Shown here: one piece after another, positions 7,084 to 11,748 of the stretch
Layout: each line of letters begins with the position of its first letter
How positions within the stretch are numbered: position 1 is the first letter of the stretch
Assembly: GCA_900553885.1 (NCBI GenBank)
Contig: USFD01000092.1
Coordinates: 1 to 11,748 of the forward strand
Direction: 5' to 3'
Source of the DNA: an uncultured Ruminococcus sp.
GTDB lineage: Bacteria; Bacillota; Clostridia; Lachnospirales; Lachnospiraceae
DNA length: 11,748 nucleotides
Program-made: the position numbers and the translations under genes
The notes under the pieces: generated by a model
What the model saw: only the letters and a program-made list of their open reading frames with translations
Databases searched by the model: none
What the model was told of the DNA's origin: nothing

Positions 7084-7269
7084 TCGCAATTCCTCAAAAG
7101 ACAAAAGGAAAGGGGGCTTTAAGGCTGAAAACGGCAGGTGACCCGGACAGGTACTAAGAATTCTCAGGATCCGGGCAGTTGCATTCGGAGAAGTTCCGAC
7201 TTTCCCCTGTCCAACCGCCGCCTTTGCCGTTAAAGCTCTCCTCTGCTTTTGTTTTATGAGGAATTGCGA
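7084..7269. repeat. Long imperfect inverted repeat B
   Basis: The outer ends 7084-7096 and 7257-7269 are perfect 13-base inverted copies (TCGCAATTCCTCA). Inside, both arms carry matching blocks in the same order when one is inverted: an ACAAAAG run, GCTTTAA, a CGGC block, GGACAGG (7144-7150 against the complement of 7206-7212) and GAATTCTC against GAACTTCTC near the centre at about 7177. Many substitutions and small gaps separate the arms, so the structure is older or looser than repeat A. Its right outer end is also the left outer end of repeat C. No ORF, promoter or U-tract is visible in it. Confidence 0.65.
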
Positions 7270-7606
7270 AAGGAACTTCTGTTTGGAAAGACGGGAATAA
7301 TCAGGAATTTCTCACGGCTGGAATACACAGGAGACGCGGGGTGCGGGAACCTGGTGACTTGGAGGAATTGTTAGAAAAAACAAGGACCTCAGGAACTGAT
7401 GTTAGAGTCAGAGATGAAATTGTCTGAGCGAAGCGAGTTTTTCATCTCTGGCTCTGCTTTTAATCAGATCCTGAGGCCCTTATTTTTTTCTTCAATTCCG
7501 GAACGGAGGCAGGTTCCCGCACCCCCGCGTCTCCGTCCCATTCTATCCCGGAAGTCCTGAATATTTTCCGGTATTTCTTAATTCAAGTTCATTTCACCAA
7601 CTCCGA
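7257..7606. repeat. Long imperfect inverted repeat C (about 350 bases)
   Basis: Centred near 7432. The strongest arm blocks are 7330-7353 with 7510-7534 (24 against 25 bases, one extra C in the right copy), 7382-7394 with 7469-7481, and 7410-7419 with 7440-7449. Weaker matching continues outward on both sides, through a shared TCAGGA block (7301-7306 against the complement of 7553-7558), to the GAGGAATTGCGAAAGGAAC sequence at 7258-7276 and a degenerate inverted copy at 7589-7606, next to the spoIVA stop. The tip is CTGAGCGAAGCGAG, which holds GCGAAGC (7428-7434), a sequence known to form a very stable mini-hairpin in DNA. It lies directly downstream of spoIVA. Confidence 0.75.
7372..7492. terminator. 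Terminator-like core of repeat C, usable in both directions
   Basis: The stem AAGGACCTCAGGA / TCCTGAGGCCCTT (7382-7394 and 7469-7481) plus the inner stem 7410-7419 / 7440-7449 is flanked on the plus strand by TTATTTTTTTC (7480-7490) and on the minus strand by TTGTTTTTTC (7383-7374). Each strand thus has a hairpin followed by a U-rich tract. On the minus strand it would end transcripts coming from spoIVA, with its U-tract about 230 bases past the stop. No plus-strand gene uses it here, so the second direction may just reflect the palindrome. Confidence 0.6.
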
Positions 7607-7609
7607 ATT

Positions 7610-9082
7610 TCAGATAATGATACACACCAGCCCTCCATTGGAATCGTTTACAATCTTCTGCATAGAATCCTGAAGTTTCATCTGGCTTTCGTCATTGATC
7701 ATGGTCAGTTTATTGCGCATTCCCTCCATGACAAGTTCTTCCACTGATTTTCCGAATATATTTGTTCCCCATACCCCTTCCGGGCTCTCGCTTTCTTTTT
7801 TAATATAGTCTGCAAGGTCCTGGGCCTGCTGTTCATTTCCCACAATAGGTGCGATCTCTGTCTCTACATTTGCACGTATCATATGGATGGAAGGCGCCTC
7901 GGAACGTATCTTCACTCCATATTTGCTTCCCTGCTTAATGATCACCGGCTCCTCCAGTTTAATGTCTTCTCTGGAAGGGCTTACCACCCCGTATCCTTTC
8001 ATTTTCACATCTGCAAAGGCGTCTTTAATCTGGCTGAATTCCTGCTTCATGGCTGAAAGTTCTTTCATCGTGCGGATCAGCTCGTATTCGCCGCTGATCT
8101 GGGTGCCGGTAAGTTCGCTCAGCACTTCATAATAATACTTCTGTTCAAAACTGATCTGGATCTGAACTCTTCCGGTGTCCATCTCCACCTTTGTGACAGT
8201 AATCTGGTCTATGTACGGACTTTCTGCTTCAACGGATCCGGACACAGCACTTCGGATGTCACTCATTCCATCCATGATCGTTTTAATATTGGACAGCAGA
8301 TCCTGTTTGATTCGATGTTCTCTGGAAAGCATCTCCACCCAGCGGGGCACATAAAATTCCACCTCTGTTACAGGAAATTCATAAAGGATCTGACGCATAA
8401 TCTCATGGATATCTTCCGTCTTCAGCTGTTCACAGTTCACCGGGACAACCCGCACCTTGTATTTTTCTCCCAGTTCTTCTGCCAGTGCCTGCGCCTCATC
8501 CGAATAAGGCTTCTGACAGTTTAAAAGTATCAGAAACGGCTTTCCGATAGACTGAAGCTCCTTTACCGTTTTCTCCTCCGCGGGAATATAATTTTCTCTG
8601 GGGAGATCGGTCACGCTGCCGTCCGTTGTAACAACAAATCCGATTGTGGCATGATCGTGAATCACCTTCTGGGTTCCTATCGCAGCTGCTTTTGTAAAGG
8701 GAATCTCATACTCAAACCAGGGGGTTTTTACCTGACGCTCCACGTCATTTTCAATATGCCCTGAAGCGCCCTCCACCATATACCCCACACAGTCAATCAG
8801 CCGGATTTTCACCTCCACATCATCTGAAAGCCTTACAGCAGCCGCTTCTTTTGGTACAAACTTAGGCTCTGTAGTCATAATCGTCGTACCGGAAGCCGAC
8901 TGGGGAAGTTCATCCTGCGTTCTCTCTCTGGCATGCTCGTCAGTCATATTCGGCAGCACCAGAAGATCCATAAACCTTTTGATAAAAGTTGACTTGCCTG
9001 TCCGCACCGGGCCTACAACGCCGATATAAATCTCGCCGTTCGTCCGGGCTTTCATATCACTGTATACCTGAAATGAATCCAT
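7610..9082 (-). CDS. spoIVA: Stage IV sporulation protein A, spore coat basement ATPase
   Basis: A 490-residue protein, nearly the same length as the B. subtilis protein, that hydrolyses ATP to polymerise on the forespore outer membrane and anchor the coat and cortex machinery. Visible features are Walker A GPVRTGKST (24-32, with the key K30), paired threonines T70-T71 in IMTTEPKF corresponding to the sensor threonines, and D97 in LIDCVGY as Walker B. The middle domain lies at about 240-400, and the conserved C-terminus ends in the hydrophobic GGLVCIII, which is needed for localisation in studied homologues. The gene is made in the mother cell under sigma E, and a matching promoter lies at 9111-9140. 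AAGGGGG about 7 bases before the ATG is a strong ribosome site but is also one arm of a hairpin. The presence of this gene marks the organism as an endospore former. Confidence 0.97.
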   Translation of the reverse strand: MDSFQVYSDMKARTNGEIYIGVVGPVRTGKSTFIKRFMDLLVLPNMTDEHARERTQDELPQSASGTTIMTTEPKFVPKEAAAVRLSDDVEVKIRLIDCVGYMVEGASGHIENDVERQVKTPWFEYEIPFTKAAAIGTQKVIHDHATIGFVVTTDGSVTDLPRENYIPAEEKTVKELQSIGKPFLILLNCQKPYSDEAQALAEELGEKYKVRVVPVNCEQLKTEDIHEIMRQILYEFPVTEVEFYVPRWVEMLSREHRIKQDLLSNIKTIMDGMSDIRSAVSGSVEAESPYIDQITVTKVEMDTGRVQIQISFEQKYYYEVLSELTGTQISGEYELIRTMKELSAMKQEFSQIKDAFADVKMKGYGVVSPSREDIKLEEPVIIKQGSKYGVKIRSEAPSIHMIRANVETEIAPIVGNEQQAQDLADYIKKESESPEGVWGTNIFGKSVEELVMEGMRNKLTMINDESQMKLQDSMQKIVNDSNGGLVCIII

Positions 9083-9137
9083 AAAAATACCCCCTTGTTC
9101 TGCTGATACCAGTGTATGCAGCTGTAAAAGGGGGTAT
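9083..9137 (-). terminator. Hairpin plus U-tract after gpsA, also hiding the spoIVA ribosome site
   Basis: In minus-strand RNA, ATACCCCCTT (9137-9128) pairs perfectly with AAGGGGGTAT (9096-9087). Inside, after a 5/5 internal loop, GCTG and ATAC (9122-9119, 9117-9114) pair with GTAT and CAGC (9109-9102) around an ACTG loop, with one bulged C. UUUUU follows directly, then the spoIVA AUG. It starts 20 bases past the gpsA stop and looks like that operon's terminator. The 3' arm is the spoIVA Shine-Dalgarno. RNA started at the sigma-E promoter lacks the 5' arm. Confidence 0.72.
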
Positions 9138-9140
9138 GAC
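9111..9140 (-). promoter_or_regulatory. Sigma-E promoter of spoIVA
   Basis: Minus strand: -35 GTCATACC (9140-9133), 14 bases, -10 CATACACT (9118-9111). The -10 agrees fully with the sigma-E consensus CATACAnT, and the -35 keeps the TCATA core. spoIVA is a classical sigma-E gene, so context and sequence agree. The predicted start near 9104 is inside the 3' half of the hairpin described at 9083-9137. The upstream arm of that hairpin overlaps the -35 element. Confidence 0.82.
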
Positions 9141-9157
9141 TTTATTCTTCTTAAAAA

Positions 9158-10171
9158 TTATTCTTCCCACTGAAGGGTATGGTTCTCGCTTTTGGATTCC
9201 CGCATCATCAGATCATCCACTGCCTCGGACGGAGCCTTCCCGTCAAAAAGCACCTTGTTTACTTCGTCCACAATCGGCATGGATACCTGATATTTTTCCG
9301 CCAGTTTTGCCGCTGCCTTGGCGGAATACACGCCTTCCACCACCATTTTCACCTCGTCCATTGCCTCCTGGACAGTCCGGCCCTGTCCGATCAGATAACC
9401 CGCTTTCCGGTTGCGGCTGTGAACACTGGCACAGGTGACGATCAGATCACCGATTCCGGTCAGTCCGGAAAACGTTTCGATTTTGCCGCCCATTTTCACG
9501 CCCAGTCTTGCAATCTCGGCAATTCCTCTGGTAATCAGAGCTGCTTTCGTATTATCCCCGTATCCCAGGCCGTCTGCAATACCTGCCGCCAGGGCAATCA
9601 CATTTTTCAGAGAGCCGCCCAGCTCAATGCCGAGAATATCCGGACTTGTATAGACGCGGAATACCTTGCTGATAAACATGGACTGCAGGTATTCTGCGGT
9701 CTTTCTTGTTGTTGCTCCGATCACACAGGTCGTAGGAAGTCTTCTTCCGACCTCCTCTGCATGGCTTGGTCCGGAGAGAACTGCCACATCCGCCTGGGGA
9801 ATTTCCTGCCGGATCTGCTGGGACAGCGTCATAAGAGTCGCTTCCTCAATTCCTTTCGCCACATCCACAATAATCTGTCCGTCAGCCACATAGGGACACA
9901 TTTTGGCTGCCGTAGATCTTGTAAACGGTGACGGAACAGCCAGCACAAGAAAATCTTTTCCCTTTACCGTACCTTCCAGATCACCTGTAACCGTCAGCTG
10001 GTCCGGAAGTTTTACACCCGGAAGCTTTGTTTCATGTTCCCGCTTTTCATTCAACATTCTGACTTCATTTTCATCAATGGACCACATTGTCACCTGATGT
10101 CCATTATCGCAGAGAAGAACCGACAGTGCAGTTCCCCAGCTTCCTGCTCCCAGTACACCTGCTTTTGCCAT
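9158..10171 (-). CDS. gpsA: NAD(P)-dependent glycerol-3-phosphate dehydrogenase
   Basis: A 337-residue cytoplasmic enzyme reducing dihydroxyacetone phosphate to sn-glycerol-3-phosphate, the backbone for phospholipids. The N-terminal Rossmann motif GAGSWGTA (8-15) is followed by the conserved VAKGIE (104-109, K106), LSGPSHAEE (132-140), the catalytic K189 in GGSLKNV, the GDNTKAALITRG segment (205-216) and GLTGIGDLIVTC (236-247, D242). Its product feeds PlsY, whose gene ends 6 bases upstream, so the two enzymes work in sequence. AAAGGAG inside the end of plsY, about 10 bases before the ATG, is its ribosome site. The C-terminal tail after residue 320 is acidic and variable, as usual. Confidence 0.97.
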   Translation of the reverse strand: MAKAGVLGAGSWGTALSVLLCDNGHQVTMWSIDENEVRMLNEKREHETKLPGVKLPDQLTVTGDLEGTVKGKDFLVLAVPSPFTRSTAAKMCPYVADGQIIVDVAKGIEEATLMTLSQQIRQEIPQADVAVLSGPSHAEEVGRRLPTTCVIGATTRKTAEYLQSMFISKVFRVYTSPDILGIELGGSLKNVIALAAGIADGLGYGDNTKAALITRGIAEIARLGVKMGGKIETFSGLTGIGDLIVTCASVHSRNRKAGYLIGQGRTVQEAMDEVKMVVEGVYSAKAAAKLAEKYQVSMPIVDEVNKVLFDGKAPSEAVDDLMMRESKSENHTLQWEE

Positions 10172-10177
10172 AACTCT

Positions 10178-10834
10178 TTACTCCTTTTTCTTTGCTCCGA
10201 ATTTATTTTCCGTTCCTTTCAGAAGACGCCCGAGATTTGCCCTGTGACGGTACCATGCAAGAGCGGTCAGGAGGAACAGAATTGCATAGAGTTCATACCG
10301 GTATCCGGCCTCCATATCCAGCCAGTCAAGCTGTCCCATAATAATCATTTCAATCAGAAACACAGTATAAGCTGCCAGAGAACCGACAGATATGTATCTT
10401 GTTATAATGACAGGCACAAGGAAACATGCCAGTGTCACCGGAATCATCAACAGGCTGGACGGCAGATGCCAGAAACTGTTTACCAGAACCAGCCCGGCCA
10501 TAACGGCAATGCCCTTTCCACCCTTGAATCCCATGTAAAACGGGAAATTATGTCCCAGGGTAACCCCGGCTCCCGCATACATAGTAAGAAGCGGTCTGCA
10601 TTCACTTCCCCGATACATGTAATATACAATCAGAAACGCTGCCACACATTTCAGCACATCTCCTGCAAACGTCAGAAGTCCCGCTTTCCATCCCAGCACT
10701 CTCAGCGCATTTGTTGTTCCGGCATTTCCGCTTCCTTTTTTCCGGATATCCACATGGCTCATTTCTCCGATCAGATATCCGGTCTGAAGCAGGCCGCATA
10801 CATATCCAACCGCAAGACAGATTAATCGTTCCAT
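10178..10834 (-). CDS. plsY: Acyl-phosphate:glycerol-3-phosphate acyltransferase (membrane)
   Basis: A 218-residue integral membrane enzyme that moves an acyl chain from acyl phosphate to glycerol-3-phosphate, giving lysophosphatidic acid. The family loops are clear: GSGNAGTTN (34-42) with the catalytic serine and glycine loop, GHNFPFYMGFKGGKG (94-108) with the phosphate-binding region, RYISVGSL (146-153), and the C-terminal HRANLGRLLKGTENKF (197-212). Hydrophobic segments lie around 3-23, 51-73, 82-98, 110-128, 130-165 and 181-195. The C-terminus is lysine-rich. The gene starts 3 bases after the der stop, with AAGGAG at about 9 bases, so der, plsY and gpsA form one operon. Confidence 0.96.
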   Translation of the reverse strand: MERLICLAVGYVCGLLQTGYLIGEMSHVDIRKKGSGNAGTTNALRVLGWKAGLLTFAGDVLKCVAAFLIVYYMYRGSECRPLLTMYAGAGVTLGHNFPFYMGFKGGKGIAVMAGLVLVNSFWHLPSSLLMIPVTLACFLVPVIITRYISVGSLAAYTVFLIEMIIMGQLDWLDMEAGYRYELYAILFLLTALAWYRHRANLGRLLKGTENKFGAKKKE

Positions 10835-10837
10835 ACT

Positions 10838-11748
10838 TTACCGCTCCTTTTCCTTTCTCTCCCTGATAATAAACCGAAGCGGCGTCCCCCGGAATCCGAA
10901 TGCCTCCCGGATCTTATTTTCCAGGTATCGGGTATAGGAAAAGTGCATCAGTTCCTTATCATTCACAAAAATAACAAATGTCGGAGGCTTCACGGAAACC
11001 TGCGTAATATAATACAGTTTCAGCCTCTTCCCCTTATCCGAAGGGGGCTGCTGCATGGCGACCGCCTCTGTCATGATCTCATTGAGAACTCCTGTGGCGA
11101 TCCGCATGGTCTGATTTGCGATTACCATATCTATCATATCGTACAGGCGGTTCAGTCTCTGGCCTGTAACAGCAGATACGTACATAATCTCCGCATACGG
11201 CATATAGGAAATCACCTGCCGGATTCTGCTCTCATATTCCCGCATCGTCCGGTCATTTTTTTCAATGGCATCCCATTTATTGACTACAAGAATAACTCCT
11301 TTGCCTCTGTCATGGGCAATCCCCGCAATTTTGGCGTCCTGTTCTGTAACGCCCTCAGCTGCATCAATTACCATCAGCACCACGTCTGCGCGCTCCACAG
11401 CCGTCACGGTACGGATAATACTGTAGCGCTCCAGTTCTTCCTTAATTCTGCTCTTTCTCCGCAGTCCTGCGGTATCAATAAATACATACTCTTTTCCGTC
11501 GTGAACAATAACTGTATCCACAGCATCTCTTGTGGTGCCTGCAACGTCAGAAACAATCACACGGTTTTCTCCCAGAAGCCGATTGATAATAGAAGATTTC
11601 CCCACATTCGGCTTTCCTACAATAGCTACCCTTGGACGGTCATCTTCCTCTTCCTCTGCCCCGTGCTCAGGGAAATGTTCCATAACCTGATCCAGCAGAT
11701 CGCCGATTCCCAGTCTGGATGCTGCCGAAACCGGAACGGGATCGCCGA
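10838..11748 (-). CDS. der: GTPase Der (EngA), 5'-truncated by the window edge
   Basis: A double-GTPase needed for 50S ribosome subunit maturation. The reading frame is open to the right edge, and the ATG at 11683 is internal: the 21 codons upstream of it read VPVSAASRLGIGDLLDQV and neighbours, the typical end of the first GTPase domain. Visible next are the acidic linker (EHGAEEEEDD), and the second GTPase domain with GKPNVGKSS (P-loop), GTTRD (switch I), DTAGLRR (switch II), NKWD and SAVTG. Then comes the KH-like RNA-binding domain, from about QPPSDKGKRLKLYY to the basic tail. About 300 of an expected 440 or so residues are present. The first P-loop is outside the window. Confidence 0.96.
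   Translation of the reverse strand, partial: GDPVPVSAASRLGIGDLLDQVMEHFPEHGAEEEEDDRPRVAIVGKPNVGKSSIINRLLGENRVIVSDVAGTTRDAVDTVIVHDGKEYVFIDTAGLRRKSRIKEELERYSIIRTVTAVERADVVLMVIDAAEGVTEQDAKIAGIAHDRGKGVILVVNKWDAIEKNDRTMREYESRIRQVISYMPYAEIMYVSAVTGQRLNRLYDMIDMVIANQTMRIATGVLNEIMTEAVAMQQPPSDKGKRLKLYYITQVSVKPPTFVIFVNDKELMHFSYTRYLENKIREAFGFRGTPLRFIIRERKEKER

Noticed and set aside
6854..7141. A 95-codon plus-strand open frame in the spacer
   Set aside because: It runs straight through the palindromes, has no recognisable domain or good ribosome site, and its amino acid make-up is that of repeat DNA.
6858..7606. CRISPR array or retron-like non-coding RNA
   Set aside because: Repeats are inverted rather than regularly spaced direct copies, and there is no cas gene or reverse transcriptase in the window.
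6784..7609. A complete insertion sequence or transposase remnant
   Set aside because: No coding remnant of a transposase is visible and no target-site duplication could be identified by eye.
10838..11683. Start of der at the ATG at 11683
   Set aside because: Codons upstream to the window edge continue in frame with typical Der sequence, so the ATG is internal and the gene is truncated by the window.

Overview
The window looks like chromosomal DNA of a spore-forming member of the Clostridia, most likely a Lachnospiraceae-type gut Firmicute. The reasons are the der-plsY-gpsA-spoIVA gene order, strong AGGAG-type ribosome binding sites, moderate G+C and the overall look of the proteins; no species can be named. 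Every gene I can support is on the minus strand, so the window is described below in the direction of transcription, from high to low coordinates.

Right part (11748 to 7610): the end of der (second GTPase domain and KH-like domain), plsY and gpsA form a tight housekeeping cluster for ribosome assembly and phospholipid precursor synthesis. After a 75-base gap comes spoIVA, the ATPase that forms the basement layer of the spore coat. In that gap three signals are layered on each other: a good sigma-E promoter, a hairpin plus U-tract that looks like the gpsA terminator, and the spoIVA Shine-Dalgarno. The Shine-Dalgarno is the 3' arm of the hairpin. A vegetative read-through RNA would therefore hide the ribosome site, while an RNA started at the sigma-E promoter would not.

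Middle (7609 to 6784): an 826-base spacer with no convincing gene. It is built of three adjacent long imperfect palindromes, centred near 6979, 7177 and 7432, the last two sharing a boundary sequence. The third has a terminator-like core that could work in both directions.

Next (6783 to 4087) is a large SF2 (ResIII/DEAH-like) helicase with all the core motifs, a long insertion between the RecA-like lobes and an unusual C-terminal part with two predicted membrane segments and a soluble tail.

Left part (4045 to 1): a near-consensus vegetative promoter drives a purine nucleoside phosphorylase and an MTA/SAH/adenosine-deaminase-type amidohydrolase, which together can turn adenosine-type nucleosides into hypoxanthine and ribose phosphate. 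Closely spaced behind them are a MogA-like protein with altered glycine-rich loops, a metallo-beta-lactamase-fold hydrolase and ribonuclease HI; overlapping stop/start codons suggest translational coupling. A possible tiny ORF precedes the MogA-like gene. The window ends in the 5' part of rnpB (RNase P RNA), whose near-perfect promoter overlaps the 3' end of rnhA.

No tRNA, CRISPR array, transposase or prophage gene was seen. The best candidates for something undescribed are the nested spoIVA control region, the chain of long palindromes and the membrane-tailed helicase.
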